Counted from the stretch's first letter, positions 1 to 10,100 are shown. The stretch: 64,000 nucleotides of DNA from Chloroflexota bacterium (GCA_016195815.1 JACPYX010000007.1:434001-498000), one strand, 5' to 3'. The notes: generated from the letters alone by a model not told the origin. Made by a program: numbers and translations.

Positions 1-174
1 CCGGTCGTCTCGTTTATTGCCGGACAGACTGCCCCTCCCGGCAAACGCATGGGACACGCGGGCGCCATTATCGAAGGCGGCGCAGGTACGGCGGCAGGCA
101 AAGTCAAGGCGCTCGAAGCCGCCGGGGTAAAAGTTGCCAAGCACCCTGAAGAGATTCCGTCTTTGTTGAAATAA
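1..174 (+). CDS. sucD: Succinate-CoA ligase alpha subunit, C-terminal end (partial)
   Basis: The window opens inside this gene; only the last 57 codons and the TAA stop are present. The translation contains [18 protein letters not shown] and then [18 protein letters not shown], the signature C-terminal segment of the alpha subunit of succinyl-CoA synthetase, which carries the phosphohistidine loop and CoA-binding fold further upstream. In the TCA cycle the enzyme interconverts succinyl-CoA and succinate with nucleotide triphosphate formation. It converges with acpP; a hairpin lies between them. The visible end looks intact, with a normal family terminus. Confidence 0.95.
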   Translation, partial: PVVSFIAGQTAPPGKRMGHAGAIIEGGAGTAAGKVKALEAAGVKVAKHPEEIPSLLK

Positions 175-231
175 TCTCACTCATCCTCCCCAAGGAAGAG
201 TAGGTTGAGTTAGGCAATGTATAGAATCACA

Positions 232-255
232 AGAGCCGCCTCTAGGGGCGGCTCT
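232..255. terminator. Hairpin between convergent sucD and acpP
   Basis: Nine-base perfect inverted repeat AGAGCCGCC / GGCGGCTCT with a 6-base loop, in the 103-bp gap between two convergent genes. There is no strong T tract on either side, so it may act as a weak bidirectional terminator or simply as a 3'-end stabilising stem. Confidence 0.55.
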
Positions 256-277
256 ACGGTTATAATCACACCTGAAT

Positions 278-514
278 TTACGTGTGATGGCCGTCAATGT
301 ACGCGACAGCTTCACCAACAGTTGTAATCTTCTGTGCGGCCTCATCGGAGATCTCGGTGCCGAATTTGTCTTCAAAAGCCATGATCAATTCGACGAGGTC
401 AAGAGAATCCGCCTCAAGGTCCTCGCGGAAGCGAGCTTCCATTGTGATCTTCGCTTCATCCGAACCGAGCAGGTCCACAATAATTTTCTTGACGTCGGCA
501 AAAGTATCTGCCAT
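278..514 (-). CDS. acpP: Acyl carrier protein
   Basis: A 78-residue acidic helical protein with the ADSLDLVEL motif, in which the serine receives 4'-phosphopantetheine. It carries growing acyl chains in fatty acid synthesis in the cytoplasm. I choose the ATG at 514 ([10 protein letters not shown]...) because GGAGG sits 8 nt upstream; an in-frame ATG at 529 lies upstream of this Shine-Dalgarno and would add five residues. Length and the [14 protein letters not shown] helix are typical of housekeeping ACPs. It is not next to other fab genes; it is transcribed divergently from fni, so the 96-bp gap at 515-610 should hold two promoters. Confidence 0.95.
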   Translation of the reverse strand: MADTFADVKKIIVDLLGSDEAKITMEARFREDLEADSLDLVELIMAFEDKFGTEISDEAAQKITTVGEAVAYIDGHHT

Positions 515-610
515 GATTTTATCCTCCATTGCAAAATGAATTCAAGATTTTGATTGGCCAATTGTAACACAGGCAAGTCTGATGGATTTCAAACACAGGA
601 ACACTGTCAA

Positions 611-1639
611 ATGTCCAAAGTTGCGCCCATTGCAGAACGAAAAGCCGACCACATTAAGATCAACTTAGAAAGAGATGTTCGTTCCGCCCTGACCACCGGA
701 TTGGAAAATTACCATTTTATCCACGAGGCCTTGCCCGAACTTAATTTGGATGAAGTGGACACCAGCCTGACTCTCTTCGGAAAGCAACTGGACGCTCCGA
801 TTCTGATCTCTTCGATGACGGGCGGCACGCCTCAGGCCGGGACCATTAACCGGCGGCTGGCCGAGGCGGCCCAATCTACACGGATGGCGATGGGCGTCGG
901 CTCGCAACGCGCCGCACTCGAAGATAAATCCCAAGCTAAGACATTTCAAGTGCGAAAATACGCGCCCGATATTTTATTGTTTGCCAATCTCGGCGCAGTT
1001 CAACTGAATTATGGTTATGACACTGACGAATGCCGCCGCGCCGTGGATATGATCGGAGCCGACGCGCTTTACTTGCATTTAAATCCTTTGCAGGAAGCCG
1101 TGCAACACGGTGGCAACACGAACTTCAAAGGCCTGGCAAAAAAGGTCGAACAGGTTTGCAAAAAACTTGAAGTGCCTGTCATTGCAAAAGAAGTTGGCTG
1201 GGGAATCTCGGAACGGACAGCCAGGTTATTATCCAATTGCGGTATTTCCGCAATTGATGTTGCAGGCGCGGGCGGGACAAGTTGGTCACAAGTGGAAATG
1301 CACCGCGCGCCCGATGAATTCACCCGCCAACTCGCCGCCATGTTTGTTGGCTGGGGAATCCCATCTGCCGTGTCTATTTTAAATGTCAAGAAAGCCGCGC
1401 CTGAAATGACCATATTCGCCAGCGGCGGCCTCAAAGACGGACTCGACATCGCCAAGTGCATCGCCCTCGGCGCAACCATCGGCGGCATGGCGGGAAATTT
1501 CCTGAAAGCCGCCGCAGTTTCGACAGAGAACGCAATCGAGATGATGAGATTGACGAAGAGACAGATCGAAGTGACAATGTTTGTATGTGGCGTTGAGAAG
1601 CTGGAAGGTTTGAAGGCTGGAAAGTTGGTTGAGCGGTAA
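611..1639 (+). CDS. fni: Type 2 isopentenyl-diphosphate delta-isomerase (FMN-dependent)
   Basis: A 342-residue TIM-barrel protein, the usual size for type 2 IDI, interconverting isopentenyl and dimethylallyl diphosphate with reduced FMN. Recognisable family segments are [14 protein letters not shown] near the N-terminus, [15 protein letters not shown] (phosphate/FMN region), [33 protein letters not shown] and the C-terminal FMN-phosphate loop [20 protein letters not shown]. The ATG at 611 is chosen because homology begins there; the reading frame is open further upstream (to 554) but that part overlaps the promoter region and has no family resemblance. A polyprenyl synthase lies about 3.5 kb downstream on the same strand, so isoprenoid functions are loosely grouped here. 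Confidence 0.93.
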   Translation: MSKVAPIAERKADHIKINLERDVRSALTTGLENYHFIHEALPELNLDEVDTSLTLFGKQLDAPILISSMTGGTPQAGTINRRLAEAAQSTRMAMGVGSQRAALEDKSQAKTFQVRKYAPDILLFANLGAVQLNYGYDTDECRRAVDMIGADALYLHLNPLQEAVQHGGNTNFKGLAKKVEQVCKKLEVPVIAKEVGWGISERTARLLSNCGISAIDVAGAGGTSWSQVEMHRAPDEFTRQLAAMFVGWGIPSAVSILNVKKAAPEMTIFASGGLKDGLDIAKCIALGATIGGMAGNFLKAAAVSTENAIEMMRLTKRQIEVTMFVCGVEKLEGLKAGKLVER

Positions 1640-1706
1640 GGTTGTGTAATCGAATTTAGGTGGCGGGATCAAGATATGTGGCGGCTTCGTTCGCCGTAAG
1701 AACATG

Positions 1707-1712
1707 TATAAT
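1707..1712 (+). promoter_or_regulatory. Possible -10 element ahead of the choline-kinase-like gene
   Basis: A perfect TATAAT preceded directly by TG, 37 bp before the ATG at 1744. No convincing -35 hexamer is seen 16-18 bp upstream. It suggests that the downstream genes can be transcribed separately from fni. Confidence 0.35.
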
Positions 1713-1743
1713 TCACCCATTCTCCTTCGCCAAAGGCGGCCAC

Positions 1744-2640
1744 ATGGACATCCTGCCCATTCTCCAGCGTGTTCCCCGCTTTGCCTCTGCAACAAATATA
1801 ACCATCACCGAATTGACTGGCGGCATCACCAACAAGAATTACAAGATTACAATAGATGGAGAAATTTATGTGCTTCGCCTGGGCGGGAACGAAACAAAAT
1901 TTTTAGGCATTGACCGAAAGACCGAATACAAATGTAGTCTGTTGGCGTCCAGAGCTGGTATCGCGCCGGAACCGGTCGCGTTCATTGAACCGGAGGGTTA
2001 TATCATTGCCCGCTTCATTTCCGGGACCCCGATCCCAGCCGGCCAAATTGAGACCGAATCCAACATCCAGCGCGTCATCGCTTCGATAAAACAATATCAT
2101 GCGCTGGATCATTTCCCCGGCTCCTTCTCGCCTTTTCGCATCGCAGAAAAATACGCAGAGACTGCGCTTGGCTTCAGCGTGAAGTTACCCGACAAAATGG
2201 ATTGGTATCTGGAAAAGTCAAAAGAAATTGAAGCCGTAATGTACGCGCGCAAACCGCTCCAGCCCCGCCCCTGCCACAACGACCTGCTCAATGGCAACTT
2301 CATTGACGACGGTTTACGCATCCGCATTTTGGATTGGGAATACGCCGGCATGGGCGACATCTTCTTCGACCTCGGCAATTTTGCCGTTCAACATGAATTC
2401 AATGATGAGCATGATGAGATTCTTTTAAAAACTTATTTTGGTCAACCTACCGATTCGCAACGCGCGCATCAAAAGTTAATGAAAATCATGTCCGACTTGC
2501 GCGAGTCGATGTGGGGCATGGTTCAACTCGGCATCTCGAAATTGGATTTTGATTATGCCGGTTATGCCCAAAAATATTTTGATCGTTTTGAAGAAAGTGT
2601 TACCCAACCTGTTTTTTTTAACTGGCTAAGCGCTATTTAA
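1744..2640 (+). CDS. Choline/ethanolamine kinase or aminoglycoside-phosphotransferase family kinase
   Basis: A 298-residue small-molecule kinase. N-lobe: GGITNKNYKI nucleotide loop (about 26-35) and VLRLGG with the ATP-binding lysine replaced by arginine in this stretch. C-lobe: the catalytic Brenner-type motif PCHNDLLNGNF (177-187) and the metal-binding ILDWEYAGMGD (195-205), the form typical of choline kinase-like proteins. It probably phosphorylates choline or a related amino alcohol with ATP. The ATG at 1744 is preceded by AAAGGCGG; the frame is open upstream to 1660 but without homology. The next gene is a dimethylglycine-dehydrogenase-like flavoprotein, which fits handling of choline-derived or other methylated amines; substrate remains inferred. 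Confidence 0.8.
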   Translation: MDILPILQRVPRFASATNITITELTGGITNKNYKITIDGEIYVLRLGGNETKFLGIDRKTEYKCSLLASRAGIAPEPVAFIEPEGYIIARFISGTPIPAGQIETESNIQRVIASIKQYHALDHFPGSFSPFRIAEKYAETALGFSVKLPDKMDWYLEKSKEIEAVMYARKPLQPRPCHNDLLNGNFIDDGLRIRILDWEYAGMGDIFFDLGNFAVQHEFNDEHDEILLKTYFGQPTDSQRAHQKLMKIMSDLRESMWGMVQLGISKLDFDYAGYAQKYFDRFEESVTQPVFFNWLSAI

Positions 2641-2674
2641 AAAATCACACCACACGAAACAAGGATTCGCATTC

Positions 2675-5113
2675 ATGGAAATACCATCACACGCACAAGC
2701 AGTCATTATTGGCGGCGGTGTCGGCGGGGCCAGCATCGCTTATCATCTCACGCTCATGGGCTGGAAAGATATCGTTGTTGTCGAACGCCATTCATTGACC
2801 AGCGGCTCCACATTTCATTCGGCAGGATTGGTCGGCCAGTTGCGCACATCCTCCAGCCTCACAAAAATGATGCGATACAGCACGGACTTGTATCGCAAAC
2901 TCAAAGACTTAACCGGAACCGATCCGGGTTGGGACGAAGTCGGCAGTCTGCGTATTGCTTCATCCGATGAACGCATGGAAGAACTGAAACGCATCGTTGG
3001 GTATTCCAAAGCCTTTGGAATGCCGCTTGACATTCTTTCACCGAAAGAATGTCTTGATCTTTTTCCGCTCATGGATCTCAAAGATGTCAAAGGCGGCGTC
3101 TATCTTCCCACCGATGGACAAATTGATCCAACCGGTCTGACCAACGCGCTCGCCGCCGGAGCCAAGAGTCGCGGCGCGGTGATTCTGTCAGACACGCGGG
3201 TCACGGGAATCGCCGTCAGCAATAACCAGGTCACCGAAGTGGCAACCGACAAAGGCGCGATCCGAACCGATGTCGTTATCAACGCATCCGGACTGTGGGG
3301 CAACGACATCGCCCGCATGGTCGGACTCGCGTTGCCCATCATCCCGATGGCGCATCTTTATCTGATTACCAAACCCATCAAAGACCAGCCGCAGATTATG
3401 CCGACCATGCGCGATCCCGACAATCTCGTTTATTTCCGCGGCACCGCCAGCGGAATGATTGCCGGCGGTTATGAACGCCAGCCGAGGCCATGGGGACTCA
3501 GTGGCGTGCCGCAAGATTGGAATTTCAAATTGCTCGAACCCGATTGGGAGCGCTTCACACCGCTGATGGAAAACATCATCAAGCGCGTACCTGCCATGGA
3601 AACCGCCGAGATCGCCCAGCTGCTTAACGGACCCGAAGGCTTCACTCCCGACTCGGAATATTTACTCGGCCCAACTTCCGTGCGCGGATTTTGGGTCGCC
3701 TGCGCGTTCTGCGCGCATGGCATCGCGGGCGCGGGCGGCATCGGCAAAGTCATGGCCGAGTGGATCATTGACGGCCATCCCGAATGGGATATGTGGAAGC
3801 TTGATGCGCGCCGCTTCGGCAATCAATATGGAAGCCAGGCTTTCACGCTCGCGCGCACCGTTGAGACCTACGGCCAGTATTATGATATTCACATGCCCAC
3901 TGAGGAGCGCCAGTCCGCACGGCCATTGCGCCTCTCCCCTGCCTATCATCGCTTGCAGGATTTGGGCGCGGTCTTCGGCGAAAAAGGCGGATGGGAGCGA
4001 CCAAACTGGTTTACACCGAACGAAAAAGATGCGCGCGCCGCTTCTGTCCCGGACCTCAAAGGCTGGTCCCGATTCAATTGGTCTTCGGCTATCGCCGCGG
4101 AACACCGCGCCACTCGCGAGTCTGCAGGTCTCTTCGATGAAACTTCATTCAGCAAGATCGAAGTTCTTGGGCCCGGCGCACTTGATTTCCTTCAGCATCT
4201 CTGCGGCAACGACATCAACAAACCTGTTGGCTCTGTGATCTACACACAAATGCTCAACACGCGCGGCGGCATAGAATGTGATTTCACTGTCACTCGCCTT
4301 GCGAATGACCGCTTCATGATCGTGACCGGCACAGCGTTCGGCACGCACGACATCACGCACCTGCGCCGCTACGCGCCGCTCGATGGCACAGTCTACATCA
4401 ACGATATAACCTCCGCCCGCACCGCATACGGACTATGGGGGCCGAAGGCGCGCGACATTTTGCAGAAAATCACGCGCGACGATGTATCCAATTCCGCCTT
4501 CCCATACATGACCGCCAAACAAATCACTGTCGGAAATATTCCAACGCTCGCTTTACGCGTCACCTACGTCGGCGAACTTGGCTGGGAATTTTATGCACCC
4601 GCCGAATACGGTGAACAACTTTGGGACACGCTCTGGGAAGCCGGAAAACCCTTTGGCATAGTCGCAGGCGGATATAAGGCCATCGACTCGCTCCGCATCG
4701 AAAAAGGATACCGTTATTGGAGCGCCGACATCACCCCCGATTACACGCCTTACGAGGCCGGCCTTGGCTTTGCAGTTGCATTAGATAAAAAAATCGATTT
4801 TATTGGCAGGCAGGCGCTCGAAAAAATCAAAGCCGAGGGCGTAAAACAAAAACTTTGCTGCCTGACACTCAGCGACCCCAACATCATCACGTTTGGAAGC
4901 GAGCCAATTCGCCATCAGGATGAAGTTGTTGGCTGGGTTACGTCTGGCGGGTATGGCTACACCGTCAATAAAAGTATCGCGTACGCATATTTGCCCATCG
5001 AACTGGCAAAGCCGGGAACGGCCCTCAGCGTGGAATGTTTTGGAGTCCAGATACTGGCTAAAGTCGAGAAAGAACCGCTGTACGATCCGAAAGGCGAAAA
5101 AATAAAAGCGTAA
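2675..5113 (+). CDS. FAD-dependent dimethylglycine/sarcosine dehydrogenase-like oxidoreductase with T-protein (GcvT) domain
   Basis: An 812-residue two-part flavoprotein. Residues about 7-365 form a D-amino-acid-oxidase fold with the dinucleotide motif IIGGGVGGASIAYHL; SGSTFHSAGLV follows, where His48 matches the histidine that carries covalent FAD in dimethylglycine dehydrogenase. A linker FAO_M-like region follows, and residues about 430-800 are a glycine-cleavage T-protein-like folate-binding half, including ARTAYGLWGPKARDIL and GYKAIDSLRIEKGYRYW. Family members demethylate N-methyl amines and pass the C1 unit to tetrahydrofolate. RBS AAGGA lies 9 nt before the ATG. The choline-kinase-like gene precedes it by 34 bp, suggesting one unit. 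The exact substrate (dimethylglycine, sarcosine, methylaminobutyrate or other) cannot be told. Confidence 0.88.
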   Translation: MEIPSHAQAVIIGGGVGGASIAYHLTLMGWKDIVVVERHSLTSGSTFHSAGLVGQLRTSSSLTKMMRYSTDLYRKLKDLTGTDPGWDEVGSLRIASSDERMEELKRIVGYSKAFGMPLDILSPKECLDLFPLMDLKDVKGGVYLPTDGQIDPTGLTNALAAGAKSRGAVILSDTRVTGIAVSNNQVTEVATDKGAIRTDVVINASGLWGNDIARMVGLALPIIPMAHLYLITKPIKDQPQIMPTMRDPDNLVYFRGTASGMIAGGYERQPRPWGLSGVPQDWNFKLLEPDWERFTPLMENIIKRVPAMETAEIAQLLNGPEGFTPDSEYLLGPTSVRGFWVACAFCAHGIAGAGGIGKVMAEWIIDGHPEWDMWKLDARRFGNQYGSQAFTLARTVETYGQYYDIHMPTEERQSARPLRLSPAYHRLQDLGAVFGEKGGWERPNWFTPNEKDARAASVPDLKGWSRFNWSSAIAAEHRATRESAGLFDETSFSKIEVLGPGALDFLQHLCGNDINKPVGSVIYTQMLNTRGGIECDFTVTRLANDRFMIVTGTAFGTHDITHLRRYAPLDGTVYINDITSARTAYGLWGPKARDILQKITRDDVSNSAFPYMTAKQITVGNIPTLALRVTYVGELGWEFYAPAEYGEQLWDTLWEAGKPFGIVAGGYKAIDSLRIEKGYRYWSADITPDYTPYEAGLGFAVALDKKIDFIGRQALEKIKAEGVKQKLCCLTLSDPNIITFGSEPIRHQDEVVGWVTSGGYGYTVNKSIAYAYLPIELAKPGTALSVECFGVQILAKVEKEPLYDPKGEKIKA

Positions 5114-5143
5114 AGCAGATAAAGCAATTTCTGGAGAAACTCA

Positions 5144-6157
5144 ATGAGTTTGAAAGATCAAACCAGCATCATGCTCCCTGCAATCGAAGCCGAGCTTAAG
5201 CATCAGATTGCACGGTTTGACACACCGCGCACAAAAGTCTTTCACGAAATGCTCACTTATCACATGGGTTGGACTGGCGAAAGTTCTGGTATGGAAGTGC
5301 AGGGAAAACGTATTCGTCCATTATTGGTATTGTGTGCTGTTGCCTCATGTGGTGAGCAATGGCTACGCGCAATTTCTGCGGCTGCCGCGGTTGAACTAGT
5401 TCATAATTTCTCTCTCGTCCACGATGATATTCAGGACAACTCTCCAAAACGGCGCGGACGCCTGACCGTGTGGAAGAAATGGAACATGGCGCAAGCCATT
5501 AATGCTGGTGACGCTTTATTCGTTATTTCCAATCAAGCCATGATGGATCTCTCTGCAAGTTATCCGCCTGGAATCGTGATGCGGGCTGCCAGCGTTCTGC
5601 ACAATACTTGTCTCGATCTGACGCGCGGCCAATTCCTCGACATGTCTTTCGAAAACCGCACGGATCTGTCAATCGAAGATTACTGGCCAATGATCGAAGG
5701 AAAGACCGCTGCCCTGCTATCTGCTTGCACGCAGATAGGGTCAATTCTTGGGAACGCAGATGATGCGGAGATCGAGCAATACCGCATCTTTGGCCGGGAC
5801 CTTGGGCTGGCCTTCCAGATTCAGGATGATATTCTCGGCATCTGGGGCGACGAGGCTCTGACAGGAAAATCTGCCGCGAGTGATTTGGTTGAAGGAAAGA
5901 ATTCGTTGCCGGTGATTTTCGGGATCAGCCAAAAAGGACGATTCGCCCAGCGGTGGGCCGCGTCCGCCATTCGTCCAGATGAAGTTACGCAGATCGCACA
6001 AATGCTGGTTGATGAAGGCGCGTATCGGTTTTCCCAACAGGAGGCGCAACGATTAACCGCTCAGGCTTTGGATGCGTTGACAAAAGCCAATCCAAGAGGC
6101 GAAGCGGGAAAAACTTTGTTCGAGTTGGCGCGCAAGTTGCTCAATCGAGAATCTTGA
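5144..6157 (+). CDS. Polyprenyl diphosphate synthase (geranylgeranyl/longer-chain type)
   Basis: A 337-residue all-helical trans-prenyltransferase condensing isopentenyl diphosphate onto allylic diphosphates. Both aspartate-rich Mg motifs are present: the first, LVHDDIQDNS, with DDIQD at 94-98 followed by RRGR, and the second, FQIQDDILGIWGDE, with the DD pair at 228-229. GKRIRPLLVL (54-63) is the IPP-binding segment. The residues before the first motif (ELVHNFSLV) do not show a doubly bulky pair, so chain length is not safely predicted. GGAGAAACTCA precedes the ATG. It follows the flavoprotein gene by 30 bp; the tRNA-Gly promoter lies in its 3' end. Confidence 0.92.
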   Translation: MSLKDQTSIMLPAIEAELKHQIARFDTPRTKVFHEMLTYHMGWTGESSGMEVQGKRIRPLLVLCAVASCGEQWLRAISAAAAVELVHNFSLVHDDIQDNSPKRRGRLTVWKKWNMAQAINAGDALFVISNQAMMDLSASYPPGIVMRAASVLHNTCLDLTRGQFLDMSFENRTDLSIEDYWPMIEGKTAALLSACTQIGSILGNADDAEIEQYRIFGRDLGLAFQIQDDILGIWGDEALTGKSAASDLVEGKNSLPVIFGISQKGRFAQRWAASAIRPDEVTQIAQMLVDEGAYRFSQQEAQRLTAQALDALTKANPRGEAGKTLFELARKLLNRES

Positions 6158-6165
6158 TTTATAAT
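6137..6165 (+). promoter_or_regulatory. Sigma-70-type promoter of tRNA-Gly
   Basis: TTGCTC (6137-6142), a 17-bp spacer and TATAAT (6160-6165), ending 12 bp before the tRNA 5' end at 6178. The -35 half lies inside the last codons of the polyprenyl synthase gene. Confidence 0.65.
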
Positions 6166-6177
6166 CTTAATTCTCAA

Positions 6178-6249
6178 GCGGGTGTAGTTCAGTGGTAGAA
6201 CGCTTGCTTCCCAAGCAAGATATCGTGGGTTCGAGTCCCATCACCCGCT
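6178..6249 (+). tRNA. tRNA-Gly (anticodon CCC)
   Basis: A complete 72-nt cloverleaf: acceptor GCGGGTG pairs with CACCCGC, D arm GTTC/GAAC, anticodon stem CTTGC/GCAAG with loop TTCCCAA giving anticodon CCC (reads GGG), and T arm GTGGG-TTCGAGT-CCCAT. The discriminator is T at 6249; CCA is not encoded. It has its own promoter upstream and a strong terminator 2 nt downstream, so it is a single-gene transcription unit. Confidence 0.97.
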
Positions 6250-6251
6250 CT

Positions 6252-6279
6252 AAGTCGAGACAACGGTCTCGACTTTTTT
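6252..6279 (+). terminator. Rho-independent terminator after tRNA-Gly
   Basis: Perfect 10-bp stem AAGTCGAGAC / GTCTCGACTT with an AACG tetraloop, followed directly by a T run. It insulates the tRNA from the large signalling operon that starts at 6353. Confidence 0.9.
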
Positions 6280-6352
6280 GTTAGGTTTTTGCAACTGTGC
6301 TGTTATGGATGCGATTCTCCCCCACAAGTACAATCGAGTTCGGAGATATGCC

Positions 6353-6739
6353 ATGCCCAGCAAAGGGATAATATTGTACGTCGAAGATAATTCAGATAAT
6401 AGAAACCTGGTCCGCCGTGTGCTGGAAGCGGAAGGCTATGCTGTTACCGAGGCAAAAGATGCCGCACAGGCACTTGAGCTTTTGGAAACCGAACGAATTG
6501 ACCTAATACTGATGGACATTAATATGCCCGATATGGACGGTTATGCCCTGACGGCAAAGATCAAATCAATGCCGAAGTTTAAAAAACTTCCGATCCTCGC
6601 CGTGACAGCGAATGTTATGCGCGGCGATCGTGAACGCTCGTTGGAAGCCGGGTGCGATGGATACATTCAAAAACCAATTGACATTGACACGATCTCCCAA
6701 CAAATTGATCGCTTTTTGACAAGGAATATGAATGGCTAA
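6353..6739 (+). CDS. Stand-alone response regulator receiver (CheY/DivK-like)
   Basis: A 128-residue single receiver domain with no output region. The acidic pair E11-D12, phospho-acceptor D55 in LILMDINMPDMDG, T86 in AVTAN and K107 in IQKPID are all present, so it should be phosphorylated and switch normally. Such proteins shuttle phosphate or act by protein-protein contact. The ATG at 6353 is chosen for the GGAG upstream and because the receiver fold begins there; the frame is open back to 6278 through the tRNA terminator. It is the first gene of the large signalling operon and overlaps the next by 8 bp, implying translational coupling. The likely phosphodonor is the hybrid kinase at 24408-28037. 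Confidence 0.92.
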   Translation: MPSKGIILYVEDNSDNRNLVRRVLEAEGYAVTEAKDAAQALELLETERIDLILMDINMPDMDGYALTAKIKSMPKFKKLPILAVTANVMRGDRERSLEAGCDGYIQKPIDIDTISQQIDRFLTRNMNG

Positions 6740-7178
6740 TCCACCCCTCTCTGAGACACAACCGATCCGCAAGCCGACGATTCCCAAAGACGCCACCGTA
6801 TTGGTTGTAGAAGATAATGTTTCGAACTTCGTTCTCATTGCGCGCATGTTGGGCTATCTTGGTATTCATTGTGAATGGAAAACATCGGGATATGAGGTGG
6901 TGGAGTATGCCGATACATTGCCGCGTCTTGACTTGATCTTAATGGACATCCGCCTTCCCTATGAAGACGGCTACGGCGCACAGAAGAAAATCCGCGCCGC
7001 AGAGCGTTTTAGGGCAGTGCCGATCGTAGCCGTCACCGCCGAGGCCAGCCCGGAACAAATGACTAAAGCCAAAGATGCAGGCTTCGACGGTTTTTTGGGC
7101 AAGCCGCTTGATCCAGATCGTTTCCCAGATCAGATCCGCCGCATCTTAAGTGGGGACCAAGTTTGGGAGTTCTCTTAA
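6732..7178 (+). CDS. Second stand-alone response regulator receiver
   Basis: A 148-residue single receiver with about 20 extra N-terminal residues. VLVVEDNVSN supplies the acidic pocket, LILMDIRLPYEDGYG the phospho-acceptor (D72), AVTAEA the threonine and FLGKPLDPDRF the lysine. No DNA-binding or enzymatic output is attached. The start overlaps the end of the preceding receiver gene by 8 bp and the first GAF receptor begins 6 bp after its stop, so the three are tightly coupled. Having two different free receivers at the head of an operon that ends in a kinase suggests a branched or serial phosphorelay; which of the two takes phosphate first cannot be told. Confidence 0.92.
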   Translation: MANPPLSETQPIRKPTIPKDATVLVVEDNVSNFVLIARMLGYLGIHCEWKTSGYEVVEYADTLPRLDLILMDIRLPYEDGYGAQKKIRAAERFRAVPIVAVTAEASPEQMTKAKDAGFDGFLGKPLDPDRFPDQIRRILSGDQVWEFS

Positions 7179-7184
7179 ACTGCC

Positions 7185-10100
7185 ATGACCGCTCTTCAGA
7201 AATCAGCGCCAGAAAATCCGCCTCGCTACCAGACCAGTTTGGCGCGTTCGCTTGTGCGAACGCTTATGATTTTTACCTTCATCCCGCTAACCCTCATGGC
7301 TGGCGCAGCATATTTACGCTCCCGCACCCTGCTTCGCGAACAAGTCGTCAGCCAGATGCAGACGCAGTTAACCACTCAACTTTCCCAAGTGGATCTCGCG
7401 ATCAAAACAAAAGAAATACGCCTTGATCGCCTGGTAAGAAGCCAGGGTTTTGCCAGCAAATTCGAGGTTGCTTTGCATGCCAACCCGCAAAGTCCTGAAT
7501 TTAAATCTGTGCGTGAAGCCTTCAGTGGCAACATCCGCTCGCTCAACCCTGAAATTGGAAAAATCGCTTTCAATCAGTTTTTTCTAATGAGACCGGATGG
7601 GACAATCCAAATTTCCAGCAAACCGGAGTGGGAAGGCTTATCTTTAAAAGACACAACTTTTTATAGTTTGATAAGCGAACGCGACCAGCAATCCTTCGTC
7701 TTGCGCAACCCGGCACCTTTGTATCCAAACCAATTCGTTCTGATCACCATTGTCCAATATCAGACGGCAACCGGCTCCCGTCTAGGAACGCTGGTGGGTA
7801 TAAGTGAAGCGCAAAGCCTTCAGGATATCATCCAATCTCTGATTACTCTTGCGCCTGAAGCAAAGGCCTACTTCGTGGTGCCGTCATCACATACTTTTAT
7901 TGACGCGAACCCATATACGGGACAATTACAGGCCTTCAATCCATCAAATGCTCAAAATACAAGTCTGACCGCCGCCATTGCAGAAATGATGGGCAAAGAC
8001 GAAGCACCACGCTCGCTTGAATTTTCAACAAGCGATGGAAATCCGGTCATTGCCCAGGCCAAATGGCTAGGCAGTATGAATGCGGGTGTTGTCCTGGAAA
8101 TCCGTCAGAAAACAGTTTACGGGCAACTTAACAGCCTGGTTCCATTCACCATAACAATTTTTCTTGTTGCATTATTAGCTATGGGCGTAGTGATCTGGTT
8201 CGGCACCAGCCGGGTATTTCGGCCTTTAATCTCACTGGCCGAGATCACTCGCCGCTATTCGGAAGGCGACTTTAGCCAGCGAGCCGAGGCTCGCAGCAAT
8301 GATGAAATTGGATTGCTCGCGCAAGCCTTTAATCGAATGGCTGAAGAATTAACAGAACTCTACCGGTCGCTCGAACAAAAAGTGGACGAGCGAACGCGTC
8401 AAATCCGTACGGCGGCCGAGGTGGCACAGCAGATTACATCCTCGCCCAATATTGACGAGCTTCTGAACCGAACAGCGCAACTGATTGTCGAACAATTTGA
8501 TTTTTACCATGCAAGCGTTTTTATGCTTGACCGAGGCGGCAAATACGCCATACTACGCGCCGCATACAGCCCGGCGGCCAAAGCAATGCTGGAGCAGGCA
8601 CACCGCCTAGAAGTTGGTTCGGCATCCATCATTGGCTGGGTCAGCGCCAATAACCAGCCGCGCATCGCTTCAGACGTTGCAGAAGATCCCATTCACTTAA
8701 GAAATGAACTCCTGCCTGAGACGCGTTCCGAAGCAGGCGTGCCGATCTCGGCCGGCAGGCTGGTGCTGGGCGTGCTTGATGTGCAAAGCACACATCCAAA
8801 CGCTTTCGGCCCCGACACAATGATCACGCTTCAAACACTGGCCAGTCAAATCGCTGTTGCCATCCAAAACGTAGGCCTGGCAGAGGCAACACAGGTCAAC
8901 TTCCAGGAATTGGAGCGCCTATATCGTGCCAGCCGGCAAATCGCAGCGTCACAAACAGACAATGACGTTCTGCAGACGGCTGGACGCGTTTTGAAGGATT
9001 CACCCTTCCCTGCATCTGTACTGTCCATACGCAATGGAAAACTGGAGATCGCGGCGTTAACCGATGCAGACGAAAGAGCATCCATTCTAACGGCACTGCC
9101 AAACATGGATCGCAATCTTGGCGAAGTTGAAAAATTCCTTTCGGGCAGTCCAATTATTGTTGACATACAATCTGCCAATCTGCCAATGGCGCTGATACGC
9201 TTTATCCGCCAGATGGATTACCAATCTGCCGCTTTCCTGCCAATTCTCCGCAACGGGAAACTTGCCGGCCTGATCACAATTGGCGGCCGTAAACAAGTGT
9301 TGACCAGCGCGATGATTCAACCTTACGCCAGCATGGCAGATCTGATCGGCGCAACCCTCGATAAGATCGCAGAGACCGAACAAAAAATAGAACAACTCAA
9401 GGAACGCGAAGCGCTGGCATCCATCAGCCAAACGATCTCAACGTCTTCCCTCGACTTAAATATGTTCTTTACGGCCCTGCACCATGAGGTCACCAGCATC
9501 ATCGGTGATTACTCCTTCATAGTTGCATTGTATGACAAGGCCAGTGAATCTATCCACATTCCATATTCATACGAGGAAGGCCTGGTAGATAAGATAGAGG
9601 CATTTCCGCTTGGTGAGGGGCTGACCTCGGTTCTAATTCGTTCACGACAACCATTACTGCTTGTTGAAGACACAGAAAAACGAGCGGCCGAACTCGGCGC
9701 AAAACTCATAGGCAAGGCGGCCAAGTCTTGGATGGGCGCGCCGATAATGATTCAAAACGAGCCAATTGGGGCACTCATCATTCAAGATACCGAGCATGAA
9801 CACGCTTTCAACGAAGAGAATCTCCACTTCTTCACTGCTTTGGCGAACCAAGTAGCTGGCGTGATCTACAACATGCAGTTGCTCGAAGAAAGCCGGGGCC
9901 GCACCTTGCAATTACAAACTGCAGCGGAAATCGCGCGTGACATCAGCAGTTCGCTCAATCTGGACGAACTGCTGGCGAAAGCTGTCAATTTCATTCGCGA
10001 ACGCTTCGAGTTTTATCACGCCTCGATCTTTCTCATCGACACCACCGGCGAATACGCTGTCATACGCGAAGCGACGGGGGAAGCCGGCGCACAATTAAAG

